A stretch of 64,000 bases of DNA from an uncultured Desulfobacterales bacterium (GCA_947259495.1 CAMYLV010000004.1:1-64000); one strand, 5' to 3'. Shown: positions 1 to 9,372, counted from the first letter of the stretch. Made by a program: numbers and translations. Notes: generated by a model from the letters alone, not told the origin.

Positions 1-113
1 CCTATTTAATCCCGGTCACCCGCATTAGAATGCAAGGCTGGAAACGTAAATTTTTTGAGACTGACGATGTGTCTTATATTAAGATTCCGCCGGAAATACA
101 GCCAATTCTCTAA
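1..113 (+). CDS. C-terminal end of an unidentified protein (5' truncated by window edge)
   Basis: The third plus-strand frame is open from the window edge to a TAA at 111-113 and gives about 36 residues ending KIPPEIQPIL. It is convergent with dctM, 34 bases away, which is normal gene spacing, so it is probably the tail of a real gene rather than a chance open frame. The piece is too short for me to name a family, and nothing in it suggests a domain. Confidence 0.4.
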   Translation, partial: YLIPVTRIRMQGWKRKFFETDDVSYIKIPPEIQPIL

Positions 114-147
114 AACGAATTTAGGTAACCCAACCTATCAAAACGCC

Positions 148-1458
148 CTAAAGTAACCAAAGTGAAATCCATGGAATATAGCCTATCATCAGCGCGATGA
201 CGAGCATGGTCAGCACAAACGGCCAGACGTATCTTGAGATGGATATAATCGGTGTCTGAGTAACGCCTGAAACCACGAACAGGTTTAAGCCCAGCGGTGG
301 AGTGATGAATCCAATGCCCAAAGCGGTGATCATGAAGATACAAAAATGAATTTCGTTCATACCGATTTGCTGGGCCAGCGGCAGCAGCAGCGGTGCCAGA
401 ATTACGATATTCGGTGTCGTTTCCATAACACAACCGGCAATCATCAGAATGACGATCATGATAACAATAATCAAATACGGATTGCTCGTCAGGGAAGTCA
501 TGAAACTCACGAACGCCTGCGGAACCTGCAAACTGGCCAGGGTTTGGGCCAACGGCAGGCTCATGGCGATAATGGGCACGATCACACCGCTTACCTTTGC
601 GGAGGTCTCTAAAATCTTCGGGATATCTTTGATTTTCAAAGTTCGCTGGAAAAACCCGATGACTATCGCGCTGAGGGCTGCAACAGCCGCGCTTTCCGTG
701 GGGGTAAAAATGCCCGAGTAGATACCGCCCAAAATGATCACGGGGATCAGCAGCGCAAAGCGCCCCGCGTACACGGTTTTCAGCCAGTATTGAAAATTGA
801 ATCCCGCGGTGCTGTTTTCGTAACCTCTCACACGGTTGACCACGGCATTGGCAACCATTATCGAGAGCAAAATCAGCACCCCGGGAATGGCAGCGGCCAG
901 AAACAGGGTTGATGCGCTGATGCCCAGCACCAGCCCGATGATGATATAAGAAATCGATGGCGGAATTAAAATCCCGGTGCATGCTCCGGCCGCGACCAAC
1001 GCACAGGCATAGGGTTTGGGATAGCCTTTAGCCTCCAACCGGTCGATGGTGATTCTTCCGATGGCTGCGGCGTCGGCGGCATCGGAGCCACTGATACAGG
1101 CAAAAAACCCGCAGCCCAGTACGGTCGATGTTCCCAATCCGGATCGGCGTGCGCCCATGGTCGCTTCGGCCACGTCCAGCAGCTTACCGGACAACCCGGT
1201 TCGCACGAGAATGTCTCCGGTAAGAATAAACAACGGCACCGCAATCAATGCGAATGAATCGATACCGTCGAACAGCGCCTCGCCCAGCAGCGTAGGGGGC
1301 AAAACTTCTGTCAATAACAGCATGGTAAACGAACCGATTCCTATGACGACCCAGATTCTGACGGCCAGTAAAATCAGGACGACCATCAACACCAACGGAA
1401 CAAAGAATCCCCATCCGAGAATGACTTCTCCTTGTTGCATTAAATATTGTTGCAGCAT
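148..1458 (-). CDS. dctM: TRAP transporter large permease subunit (DctM)
   Basis: This is the large, roughly 12-helix membrane subunit of a tripartite ATP-independent periplasmic transporter; the family moves organic acids in symport with Na+. The 436 residues are hydrophobic throughout and carry family signatures such as SGSDAADAAAIG and GILIPPSISYIIIG. The chosen ATG at 1458 has AGGAGT seven bases upstream. An in-frame start 23 codons earlier would overlap dctQ and lacks a ribosome site. The reading frame is intact, but its partners dctQ and dctP directly upstream are both damaged, so the transporter may not assemble. Neighbouring suyAB-like genes hint at a C3 sulfonate or hydroxy-acid substrate; that is inference only. 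Confidence 0.93.
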   Translation of the reverse strand: MLQQYLMQQGEVILGWGFFVPLVLMVVLILLAVRIWVVIGIGSFTMLLLTEVLPPTLLGEALFDGIDSFALIAVPLFILTGDILVRTGLSGKLLDVAEATMGARRSGLGTSTVLGCGFFACISGSDAADAAAIGRITIDRLEAKGYPKPYACALVAAGACTGILIPPSISYIIIGLVLGISASTLFLAAAIPGVLILLSIMVANAVVNRVRGYENSTAGFNFQYWLKTVYAGRFALLIPVIILGGIYSGIFTPTESAAVAALSAIVIGFFQRTLKIKDIPKILETSAKVSGVIVPIIAMSLPLAQTLASLQVPQAFVSFMTSLTSNPYLIIVIMIVILMIAGCVMETTPNIVILAPLLLPLAQQIGMNEIHFCIFMITALGIGFITPPLGLNLFVVSGVTQTPIISISRYVWPFVLTMLVIALMIGYIPWISLWLL

Positions 1459-1468
1459 GAGTAGACTC

Positions 1469-1917
1469 CTAATCGAAAAGTTTCTTGCCCTGGTATATCG
1501 GCCGACCGGCTTTGAGGTCGGCAACATCTCGGATGATGGACTGAATCAGCCGCACAAGCATCATGGCGAACCCGAGTGGCACGGCAGCCAGAAACCAGGC
1601 CAGACTGATACGCAGGCCATGGGTCACCGACCCGAACTTAATTGATACCAGAACAGTCTCAAGCGACCACCAGAAGGCGAGAACAGCCAACACAATGGTA
1701 ATTAAATCGCCGAGAATCATGATCACGGCGCGGCCTCTATCGCCAACTATTGGCAGGATTAAGTCGATACGGATGTGCGCACGCTCCTTAATAGCGGCCG
1801 ATGCGCCAATCCATGAAACATAAATAAAGGCGTAGCGCGCGATCTCTTCCGCCCAGATCGAGGAGTAACTCAGTGCACGTTTTCGTCAATATTGTGCAGG
1901 ATATTTCTAATTGTCAT
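1469..1917 (-). pseudogene. dctQ: TRAP transporter small permease subunit (DctQ), frameshifted with first helix missing
   Basis: DctQ is the four-helix small membrane subunit that pairs with DctM. Translation from an ATG at 1917 (GGATGGGG upstream) gives MTIRNILHNIDENV, a normal DctQ opening, then hits TGA at 1872-1870. Another frame immediately resumes with LSYSSIWAEEIARYAF and continues without a stop to 1469, through the usual AAIKERAHIRIDL segment. About 25 residues that should form transmembrane helix 1 are absent, and 449 bases is not a multiple of three. The remaining helices look normal. This is either a true inactivating deletion or an assembly error; read coverage at about 1870-1880 would decide. 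Confidence 0.85.
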
Positions 1918-2003
1918 GCGCCCCATCCTTTTTTTGCGTACAATTTTCCAGTGATAAAACAGGCGGCGCCTTTGTCGGTATCGGCGCCGCCTTGGGTCAA
2001 AGG

Positions 2004-3138
2004 CTAGGCTTTGACGTCATGCACGTAGAATCGGCCCATTGTATTAGCCGCCTTGAGAAACATATCGAATTTATCCAAAGATCCAGCCAGTTCTTTCTTA
2101 AAACTATCCCAGGCCGGCAATTGGGCGCCGGCTTTTTCCACCCACTGTTTCTTTTCATTCGCAGTGGGCACATAAAATTTCACACCGGCTGCGGCCAGTT
2201 CAGCCATAGCATAGGCGCGGGCAGCCGGCACTTTGGCCAAATTTTGCTGCATAGTGATTTCACTGGCGAAATCAATGCCGTCTTGAATTTTCTTCGGCAA
2301 TCCTTCAAACCATTTGAGATTACAAGAATAAACCTGACTGTCGGGCACGGCTCCGTTGAAGGTCACCCAGTCCAGTACATCCTTGAAACCGAAGACATAA
2401 AGCGCTTCAACGGAAGGATCCAGGGCATCCGCCACGCCCTGCTTGATGGCTGAAGAGGTTTCGCCCCAGGCCACAGGGGTGGGGTTGGCGCCCAACAATT
2501 GATAGAACTGGGCCAGGATTTTGGATCCGGGCACGCGAAACTTGATCCCCTTCATTTGATCCGGCGTCTTGATTGGGCCGGATACCCCTTTACGCGTGGC
2601 GACCACCCGCGGGTCGATGACGACATACCATAGAACCTTAAACCCTTTTTGGGCTACCTTGGCATGAACTTCATTGCGCCAGGCATCAGAGGTGACCAGA
2701 TTGACAAATATTGATCAAATCCGCCACCGGGGCAAAGGGAGCGAAATTAGAAATGGAATGCTGGGCGGCCTGTATGGTTCCGCTTTGAACTTTTTGGGCC
2801 AGCGCAGAGCCAGCACCCAGTTGGCCGCCGGGTGCCAGCTTGACATAAACCTCTCCATTTGTGCAGTTTTGGATATTTTCTTTCATATCCAGCTGCATGA
2901 TAGGATAACTGCGCGATGCCCCAAGTATATAAGCGGTGGCGATATTCATCTTGTATTTGGCCGTCTTTTGGCGCGCGGCCTCTTCCTTGGCGACCTGTGC
3001 GCTGGCCTCTTTGGAATGCAATACGCCACTGAACAGCGCTACCGTGGCAGCCGTAAACCCAAATTTCGTAGCCAATTCCAAAAAGCGACGCCGCTCTACC
3101 ATTTTGGGACCAGATTTTTTTTGTTTGTCATTCTCCAT
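2004..3138 (-). pseudogene. dctP: TRAP transporter substrate-binding protein (DctP), frameshifted in the middle
   Basis: DctP is the periplasmic solute receptor. The N-terminal half starts at an ATG at 3138 with a GGAGGT site upstream and carries a twin-arginine-like signal (RRRFLELATKFGF), then runs to FAPFAPVADLINI before an aberrant tail and stop at 2686. A second frame resumes with FVNLVTSDAW and runs through VVIDPRVVATRKGV to the normal C-terminus at 2004. Around ten residues that usually lie between DLINI and FVNLVT are missing, so this is a short deletion plus a frame change near 2705-2715. Both halves are otherwise well conserved, suggesting a recent event or a sequencing/assembly fault. 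Confidence 0.88.
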
Positions 3139-3163
3139 TTTTTCACCTCCGTTTTGTCTAAGT

Positions 3164-3400
3164 TTAAATTGTTTTTTCCGCAGTTTCACGCTTCAAAGCC
3201 GCAATGATCAGTAGGATGCAAGCCCCGAATAGCAGGAGAAACTCGGCCACATTGCCTAAATGCGGGAGATCCAGGTTATATGAGATTCTGATTTTCCCCA
3301 AGAGCACGTTGATAAAGTATATGGCAAAAAGAACAAAACAGGTAATCAGTGCGCCCCTTCCTTCCTTGCTGTTTGTCTGGTTGTCTTGGTGTGCCACCAT
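3164..3400 (-). CDS. Small two-helix membrane protein of the TRAP operon
   Basis: The 78-residue product has a polar N-terminus (MVAHQDNQTNSKEG) followed by two hydrophobic stretches, about residues 18-34 and 49-66, and a charged tail. The ATG at 3400 is preceded by GGAGGGG at good spacing. It lies between the suyB-like gene and dctP, 25 bases before the dctP start, so it is probably co-transcribed. I do not recognise a named family. It is not a DctQ substitute, since that family has four helices and the broken dctQ lies further downstream. Confidence 0.7.
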   Translation of the reverse strand: MVAHQDNQTNSKEGRGALITCFVLFAIYFINVLLGKIRISYNLDLPHLGNVAEFLLLFGACILLIIAALKRETAEKTI

Positions 3401-3604
3401 GGCATTTCCCCTCCAGGTTATATTTTCGGTGTAATGATTTTTTACAAATTATCACTATTAGGTGTTATCATCCTTTTTTGCCGCATCCAGGGTGCAGCCG
3501 CCAGATTTTTTCCCGGATGCATACCGACTCCAGCGCCGTTTTCGGTGTCTGGAGCAGGAATGGTGTCCTTTGCATTTTATTGTTTCCTGGCACGATTCCC
3601 TGGT

Positions 3605-4768
3605 CTAGGCGCTCTCGTAAAGTTTGGTCAGGACGTACTCTTCATGCCCAAGAACTTCCTGTGCCGTCAACCGACCATTGCAGGTGCGAATCAACATCTC
3701 CATCAGATTGTCGCCCGACTCTTCAAGGGTCATTTCACCCCGCAAAATGGCAGAGCAATCGTAGTCGATGTGTTCGGACATATCACTAGCGGTGCGCGGA
3801 TTGGCTGTCAGTTTGATTACCGGTTCGATGGGATTGCCAATGATGTTGCCCTGGCCGGTGGGAAAGAAATGTGCCACAAAGCCTGCTGCAGCCCACAACG
3901 TCACCGCCTCAGCTGCTGCACTGGAAGAATCCATGTACCAAAGTCCGGGGCCGGTGGGAGCTACAGCCTTATCCAGAGCACCGACATATTTGCATTTTCT
4001 ACCGATTTTTTGGATGTTCCCCATGGCTTTTTCTTCAATGGTGGTCAGTCCGCCGGCGATGTTTCCTTTAGTGGGCTGGCTTCCGCTTAGATCATCGGTT
4101 TTATTGCGGTCGATCATTTCAGCATAACGGTCAAAAAGTGTCATGAATTGTTTGGCTGCTTCGGGTGTTGCGGCTCTTTCTTTAACGATCATTTCACCTC
4201 CGGTGATTTCACTGGTTTCACCGAAGCTGCAGGTAGCGCCCATGGCCACCAGTTTATCAAAGGCATTGCCCACCGTCGGGTTGGATGCCAGGCCAGAGGT
4301 TGTATCGGACTCGCCGCATTTGGTGGACACCCAGATCTCACCAAGATCGCACTCTTCGCGTTTGAGCTCACTGGCCCAATGCACGTATTCTTTGGCTTTC
4401 CAGCTGGCCATCTCAACCGTTTTGATTTCACCATGACGTTCTATGGAAAAACCGGACACAGGCTTTCCGGTCTCGGCAATGCCGTCGACAATGATATTGG
4501 TCCATTCCGGTTCAATCCCAATGACCACAACAGCCGCTACGTTGGGATTGGCTCCAGTGCCGATGAGGGTGCGAAAAAATAGCTGCAAATCCTCTCCAAA
4601 CTGAAGGCGGCCGTAAGCGTGAGGCAACGCCTTGCAACCTTTGATATTAAACGCGACTTTTTCGCTGGCAGAGTTACTCAAATCATCCAACGGCAAGATT
4701 ATGACGTGATTGCGAATGCCGACGCGTCCGTTTTCACGACGATAAGCCGTAACTTTCGGGTTGTTCAT
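3605..4768 (-). CDS. UxaA-family lyase large subunit, SuyB-like (sulfolactate sulfo-lyase / altronate dehydratase type)
   Basis: This 387-residue protein has the UxaA C-terminal architecture: an opening [18 protein letters not shown], a Cys-containing [12 protein letters not shown] segment, and a C-terminal half with [13 protein letters not shown]. The ATG at 4768 lies eight bases after AGGAGG, inside the end of the preceding small subunit gene, so the two are translationally coupled. The split into a 92-residue and a 387-residue polypeptide matches (2R)-sulfolactate sulfo-lyase SuyA/SuyB, which releases sulfite and pyruvate, a reaction useful to a sulfite-respiring anaerobe. Altronate, galactarate or other hydroxy-acid dehydratases have the same fold, so the substrate is not settled by sequence alone. 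Confidence 0.8.
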   Translation of the reverse strand: MNNPKVTAYRRENGRVGIRNHVIILPLDDLSNSASEKVAFNIKGCKALPHAYGRLQFGEDLQLFFRTLIGTGANPNVAAVVVIGIEPEWTNIIVDGIAETGKPVSGFSIERHGEIKTVEMASWKAKEYVHWASELKREECDLGEIWVSTKCGESDTTSGLASNPTVGNAFDKLVAMGATCSFGETSEITGGEMIVKERAATPEAAKQFMTLFDRYAEMIDRNKTDDLSGSQPTKGNIAGGLTTIEEKAMGNIQKIGRKCKYVGALDKAVAPTGPGLWYMDSSSAAAEAVTLWAAAGFVAHFFPTGQGNIIGNPIEPVIKLTANPRTASDMSEHIDYDCSAILRGEMTLEESGDNLMEMLIRTCNGRLTAQEVLGHEEYVLTKLYESA

Positions 4769-4770
4769 GA

Positions 4771-5049
4771 TTACCACCTCCTGGTTTTTAAATTATGGGT
4801 GTGTACGTGTTCGCCGGCTTTAATTTCGGCCACAACCCGTCCGATATCAGCCCCGTATTTAATGATCGAAGTATCTGCGGCAATATCTGTGAGAGCAATT
4901 TTATGTCCCAGCGGGATATCTTGCAGCGTTTTCATCTCAATACTTTCTTGGCTGTCCATGTATAGCCCCTGGGCAACTTCACCCGTTTTGATATCGACGG
5001 TGGCAACACCAACGTTATCGTCCTTTTCGTGAACTAAAAATTGAATCAT
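4771..5049 (-). CDS. UxaA-family small subunit with SAF domain, SuyA-like
   Basis: The 92-residue product is a SAF-domain small subunit with the family hallmarks [12 protein letters not shown] in the middle and [12 protein letters not shown] at the C-terminus. It starts at an ATG at 5049 behind AGGAGG. It is the first gene of a minus-strand operon with the large lyase subunit and the TRAP transporter, read from a sigma-54 promoter about 115 bases upstream. In SuyA and in the N-terminal part of altronate dehydratase this domain contributes metal/substrate binding. I favour SuyA because of the split-gene arrangement and lengths, with moderate certainty. Confidence 0.8.
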   Translation of the reverse strand: MIQFLVHEKDDNVGVATVDIKTGEVAQGLYMDSQESIEMKTLQDIPLGHKIALTDIAADTSIIKYGADIGRVVAEIKAGEHVHTHNLKTRRW

Positions 5050-5177
5050 TTACGACCTCCTAAATTTGAGTAAAATGGTTCCATGCAAAGCCTCAAAATC
5101 GTTATGGGGGTTAGAAGGGAAACTCACTTTGTGCTGGAAGGCGTCAATTGCTTTATTAAACTTTTTTATATTAGTTA

Positions 5178-5192
5178 GCAAAAAAGGGACCA
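5178..5192 (-). promoter_or_regulatory. Sigma-54 (RpoN) -24/-12 promoter of the suyAB-TRAP operon
   Basis: Read on the minus strand this is TGGTCCCTTTTTTGC: GG at -24 and GC at -12 separated by exactly ten bases, the RpoN spacing. It points at the suyA-like gene, leaving a leader of about 115 bases. The divergent neighbour is a sigma-54 activator, which strengthens the call. The TGGCAC part of the consensus is only half matched. Confidence 0.7.
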
Positions 5193-5455
5193 AAAAGGTT
5201 AAATTTAGATATAATGAGTAATTATAAAAGCTTATGGAGTTTTTCAGTCCGAACCTCACTATTGCTGCCTGCCCATTATTGAGCTTTGCGCCCAAAAATG
5301 GGCAAGCATCCCATGATTTGTGCATTAATATATATTTCAAATATTTATATTTAGATGACAAAATATTATGCTTTGATTCCAAGCGATGGGTAGAATGAAT
5401 TTATTCAACTTACCTGTATTGTGTATGCTTCCTCATATAATGCACAATATTGGGC

Positions 5456-5484
5456 TTGACAAAAATATATCGCTCACATATTCA
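5456..5484 (+). promoter_or_regulatory. Sigma-70-type promoter of the activator gene
   Basis: A perfect -35 TTGACA (5456-5461) is followed after 17 bases by TATTCA (5479-5484) as a weak -10. It faces the activator gene 88 bases downstream and overlaps the flank of the TAATGCACAA half-site, so the activator may repress its own synthesis. Confidence 0.5.
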
Positions 5485-5571
5485 CAATAATACCCTGCAC
5501 TCAGAAGAGATCTTTGTTCACCATTTGGGAACAAAGAAAATGAATCGGAAATGTAACGTGAGGAAGTTGGC

Positions 5572-7113
5572 ATGCGATGGGACACGGCAACCAGATATAA
5601 ATTACTGCTCCGGCTCAACAATGACATCGTCTCTGCATCTACAAGGCGTGATGTGTTTTCTGCCATAGCCCAATCGTTGGGGGATATTTTTCACTTCGAT
5701 CGATTAAGCATAAACCTTTTTGATGAAAAGACCAATTCGCTCAGTTATTTTGCCGCAGCAGAGGGTATCTCTCCGACAGAGATCAGCGAGGATGTTAGGC
5801 CTTTAGCTAGAGGTGCCATCGCCAGTGCGGTCATCCGTTCGCGCGAACCTTTTATTCTTTCAGATCTTTCAACCCATATTTATTGGCCATCGGTAAAAGC
5901 AATGAAAGACGCAGGCTTGAATGCCACAATGGCCTTTCCGCTTATCGTTCGAGATAAGGTTAAGGGAACCCTCCATTTAAGCTACGCCGAAGCACCCGAG
6001 CATTTGGATGAGATGATTGAGTTTTTATCGGAGGTCTCTTCACGCATAGCCATTGCAGTCGACCACATGATGATCCACACTCGGCTAAAACACATTAATA
6101 CACAGTTACGGAGACAAAAAGAGTTTTTAACTTCTCAGAATAGACTTAGCCAAGGTTTTGACGAATTTATCTATGAGAGCCAAGTTATGGTCGATGTGGT
6201 CCGACAAGCCAAGTTGGTGGCCAACTCAGACATAGCCGTCTCCATCATTGGCGAAACCGGAACCGGCAAAGATATGATTGCCCAGTTCATTCATCAGATG
6301 TCAAGCCGCAGAGACGCGCTTTTCGTCAAAGTGAGCTGTCCAGCCTTAAACAGTGCTCTTTTTGAAAGCGAACTCTTCGGACATGCCAAAGGCTCTTTTA
6401 CAGGAGCACAAACGAACCGTGTGGGCCGATTCGAGATGGCTGATAAAGGTACTATTTTTCTGGACGAAATCGGTGAATTGAATATTGGCCTCCAGTCAAA
6501 GCTGCTTCAGGTCCTTCAGGACAAGACAATTGAAAGGGTAGGTGAGAGTCGTCCGAAAACTATAGATTTTCGCCTGCTATCGGCTACTAATAAAGACCTT
6601 GAACAGGCTTTGCAAAACAATTGCTTTCGTTCAGATCTTTATTATCGCCTTAACACTGTGACAATCAAGCTGCCCCCGCTGCGGGAGCACCCGGAAGATA
6701 TACCGGTGTTGATGGAGAAATTGGCGGCCAAACAATCGGCGGAAAGGAACCTGTCGCCACCTTTATTTTCAGAATCCTGTCGGAAAATCATGTTACGATA
6801 CCCATGGCCGGGCAATGTAAGAGAACTGAAAAATATTATAAAACGGTTCATAATTCTGCGGCCTGGAGAAACAATAACGGGTAATGAAATGGATACTCAA
6901 CTTAATTGCGTACGCACTTCGACTTGCCGGAAGCATATGACATTGAAAGAACTGGAACGCCAGCACATCGTCAACGCCCTCAAAGAAACAGGGGGTGTCG
7001 TGGGCGGAGCCAACGGAGCCGCCGCTCTTTTGGATGTTCCTCGGCAAACCTTACAATATCGAATGAAGAAGTATGGAATTTCGGTCAACAAATTAGAGAC
7101 CCTGTCGATTTGA
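5572..7113 (+). CDS. Sigma-54-dependent transcriptional activator (GAF - AAA+ - Fis HTH)
   Basis: The 513-residue protein has an N-terminal GAF sensor domain (about 15-165), a short linker helix, a sigma-54 interaction AAA+ domain (about 200-430) and a Fis-type HTH at the C-terminus. Visible motifs are Walker A GETGTGKD, the sigma-54 contact loop as GSFTGA instead of the usual GAFTGA, Walker B GTIFLDEIGEL, and YPWPGNVREL. The HTH is GANGAAALLDVPRQTLQYRM. This FhlA-like layout senses a small ligand in the GAF domain. It is divergent from the suyAB-TRAP operon, which carries an RpoN promoter, so that operon is its likely target. The GAGGAAG site upstream supports the ATG at 5572. Confidence 0.93.
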   Translation: MRWDTATRYKLLLRLNNDIVSASTRRDVFSAIAQSLGDIFHFDRLSINLFDEKTNSLSYFAAAEGISPTEISEDVRPLARGAIASAVIRSREPFILSDLSTHIYWPSVKAMKDAGLNATMAFPLIVRDKVKGTLHLSYAEAPEHLDEMIEFLSEVSSRIAIAVDHMMIHTRLKHINTQLRRQKEFLTSQNRLSQGFDEFIYESQVMVDVVRQAKLVANSDIAVSIIGETGTGKDMIAQFIHQMSSRRDALFVKVSCPALNSALFESELFGHAKGSFTGAQTNRVGRFEMADKGTIFLDEIGELNIGLQSKLLQVLQDKTIERVGESRPKTIDFRLLSATNKDLEQALQNNCFRSDLYYRLNTVTIKLPPLREHPEDIPVLMEKLAAKQSAERNLSPPLFSESCRKIMLRYPWPGNVRELKNIIKRFIILRPGETITGNEMDTQLNCVRTSTCRKHMTLKELERQHIVNALKETGGVVGGANGAAALLDVPRQTLQYRMKKYGISVNKLETLSI

Positions 7114-7855
7114 GTGGGCGGAAAAGGTGGTCATGTCTATAAGAATTTGCATTTTTTTAAATTTATTTACCTGACAATTTTCTTGTATTTCGACTTTTCT
7201 GAAAGCCACTAGTCTAGCGAGTGTGGGAATTAATGCCTATATTGGTTTATCTGTTTTTGCAGCTTTTTAGGCTTAATGCAGAAGTGTTTTACGCGGTTGT
7301 TCCATTTTTTGCCTTGCCCTTTATGATGGATCGGCGAATTGTTATAATGGAACATAATATTCAACAAGACAACACCTTACCATTTAGTACGATATCTTCA
7401 TTTGTCTCTTTCGTTAGTATTTCCTTTTGGTTTTATTTTTTACTCCAATAGAAAGGAGGAGCCCACACCGTATCAAATATGGCGGTCTTTTCTTCTTTTA
7501 TTAATATATATTGTATGTTGATCCGCGTTGAGTTGAGTATTCGTCTCCGTGAAATATCCTGAGCTCACAATCAATTTTACCCTCCCCAAAAATGAACTTT
7601 TGATCAAATTTTGTTAATAGAAGACCGGAATCGGAATAGATCACCTGATTCCGATCTTATAAGACGCCTGATTTAATGGGTTTGTTAAGCTATCCTAAAA
7701 GCTTTTAACCAACGCAAAATTTGAGATTTCGTGCCTAACTCGAAACCATCTAATAATTCGAATTCATGATAGATTGGATCTGCCAACCTAATAATTTTGT
7801 TTTTTCAAATTATTCGTCACTGTAACCGAGATATCTGCCACAAAAGCATTTGAAG
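7114..7855. other. Intergenic region without a credible gene
   Basis: AT-rich sequence between the activator and the convergent CapA-like gene. It contains an eight-base-pair hairpin with a ten-base loop at 7629-7654 (ATCGGAAT/ATTCCGAT) that lacks a T-tract. An AAAGGAGGAG motif at about 7453 is not followed by a well-spaced start codon. I see nothing else. Confidence 0.4.
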
Positions 7856-9121
7856 CTAATCCCACTGAAGTGTTAGGCGATTATCCCCGGTAACATTTGC
7901 CTTTGTTCCAAATGCTGTCCCCTCTCTATTTATAGTTTTTTTTAACCAAAGCGTGTCGACGTAGGAGGCCCGAATGATTTTAAATCGTCTAATTTGGGTT
8001 GGCGTCATTTGCAATCCAAGTAGTTTGCCGGTCGATGGTTCCACCGTCGCAAAGTACATTAGGGACAAATCAGCTCTGAATTCCTCATAGCCACTAATTC
8101 CCTCATAGTCATTTAAAAAGTCACCGCAGCCGTAGAGAATGAGTTTGTCCTTGTAAACTTCAATTGCTCTGACATGATGCGATGAATGCCCATGAATAAT
8201 ATCAATGCCAGCCTCATCAATCAATCGATGCGCAAAAACCGTTTGGCTCCGAGGAATTGCGTATCCCCAATTACTTCCCCAGTGTATCGAAGCCACAACG
8301 ATATCTCCTTTGCGCTTAACTTGCCGCACTTTTTCTTGAATATCGAAAAGGCTTTTATCGCTCAAATCTCTTAGCAGATTTACCCCCGGCCTTTTGTCCA
8401 ATGCGCCCCAACTCGGTGGAACTCCACTGGTACCCAACCCAAATGCGAACACAATCACTCGCCCTTTGCTTGGCACTTTTTGCACTGCCGGAAGCTGTGC
8501 TTTGAAAAGATTTCTCCCGGCTCCCACGATTTTTATGTTTGCTCTAATTAACGATTCCAATGTTTCATGGAGACCCGAATATCCCCAATCAAGTATGTGG
8601 TTGTTAGCCAAAGAACAAACGTCTATCTTGGCAGCTGTTAGAATTGAGATGTTTTCTGGATGCATCCTGTAGTTTATCCCTTTTCCTTTCCAATAATCGT
8701 TGCTTTCCGTTACACTCGTTTCTAAATTAATAATTCTAACATCCGGTGCCACCCGTTCCAATTCCTTAAGAGCGTCCCCCCAGACGTATGAAAAACTGAC
8801 AGGATAATCGATGGGGCCATTCATCTCCTCGGCTATTTTGACATATCCTTGCGCATTTTTCATATATGACTCGTAGATAGTGGGGTCACTGGGATGAGGT
8901 AGGATTTGATCGATTCCTCTTCCGATCATCACGTCACCGCAAAAAAATATAGTAATAGCGTTGGGGATCACAGCGGCAGCTTCGACGGTTTTGTTTTCGT
9001 TATCAACCATTTCAGAGATCCCCTGAACGTCTCTTATTTTCTCTTGATTCAATGTCTGTGCCTCTATGGCAAAAAACAAAAGGTATACGGCTACACAGCA
9101 TAAAAAAGATTTGGATTTCAT
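7856..9121 (-). CDS. CapA-family (PGA_cap) metallophosphatase-like protein, exported
   Basis: The 421-residue product begins with a hydrophobic signal segment (SFLCCVAVYLLFFAIEA) and then shows CapA-family blocks: FFCGDVMIGRGID, VRIINLETSVT, SLANNHILDWGYSG, VVASIHWGSNWG and IIHGHSSHHV. CapA/PgsA-type proteins take part in poly-gamma-glutamate capsule production and have a calcineurin-like metallophosphoesterase fold. The ATG at 9121 has AGGG eight bases upstream; a GTG one codon earlier is possible. The start overlaps the stop of the upstream remnant by one base (TGATG), suggesting former translational coupling. No capB/capC partners are nearby, so its role here is open. Confidence 0.85.
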   Translation of the reverse strand: MKSKSFLCCVAVYLLFFAIEAQTLNQEKIRDVQGISEMVDNENKTVEAAAVIPNAITIFFCGDVMIGRGIDQILPHPSDPTIYESYMKNAQGYVKIAEEMNGPIDYPVSFSYVWGDALKELERVAPDVRIINLETSVTESNDYWKGKGINYRMHPENISILTAAKIDVCSLANNHILDWGYSGLHETLESLIRANIKIVGAGRNLFKAQLPAVQKVPSKGRVIVFAFGLGTSGVPPSWGALDKRPGVNLLRDLSDKSLFDIQEKVRQVKRKGDIVVASIHWGSNWGYAIPRSQTVFAHRLIDEAGIDIIHGHSSHHVRAIEVYKDKLILYGCGDFLNDYEGISGYEEFRADLSLMYFATVEPSTGKLLGLQMTPTQIRRFKIIRASYVDTLWLKKTINREGTAFGTKANVTGDNRLTLQWD

Positions 9122-9372
9122 CACCTTTTCCCTGTCATCGCCTTAATACTTGGTATTTCCGAAAAAACACGGCGCCACTTGTTTTCATTTAATGGCTTTA
9201 ACCACAGCTTACCGTTAGATAACACGGTAAAAAGGGCATTATCAAACTGGGCAAATCGTTCTACCATATGCCTCGACCAGGGTACAGGCGGCATGCCATC
9301 TGAAGCAAGATTCCAGTTCCGCCCGCCATCGTACTGTAGAAGGTAAAATCGAATACATCGGTAGTCAACCAA
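9121..9372 (-). pseudogene. C-terminal remnant of a BNR/sortilin-like repeat protein
   Basis: About 80 residues are readable, with the Asp-box-like phrase QYDGGRNWNLASDGMP and a second blade-like segment ALFTVLSNGKLWLKPL, typical of the last blades of BNR or YCF48-type beta-propellers. There is no plausible start or ribosome site, and the frame is closed by a TAG just upstream, so only the tail of a longer gene remains. Its stop overlaps the start of the CapA-like gene (TGATG), implying the full ancestor was its operon partner. Confidence 0.55.

Larger units (their letters stand above)
5050..5571. promoter_or_regulatory. Divergent control region between the suyA-like operon and its activator
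   Basis: This 520-base, AT-rich stretch has no credible gene. Besides the two promoters listed separately it holds an inverted pair TTGTGCATTA (5318-5327) and TAATGCACAA (5438-5447), located about 125 and 245 bases upstream of the sigma-54 promoter, the usual range for enhancer sites of this activator class. A related ATTGTGTATG lies near 5418. A GCCCA/TGGGC hairpin lies around 5290-5303. Confidence 0.5.

Noticed and set aside
110-982. 290-codon minus-strand frame overlapping dctM
   Set aside because: Antisense-type shadow: basic, motif-free translation in another frame of the clear dctM gene.
5050-5382. 110-codon minus-strand frame upstream of the suyA-like gene
   Set aside because: Low-complexity, no ribosome site, and it covers the RpoN promoter and enhancer region.
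7221-7451. 76-codon hydrophobic plus-strand frame
   Set aside because: Rich in Phe/Leu because the DNA is T-rich; no good ribosome site and no recognisable family.
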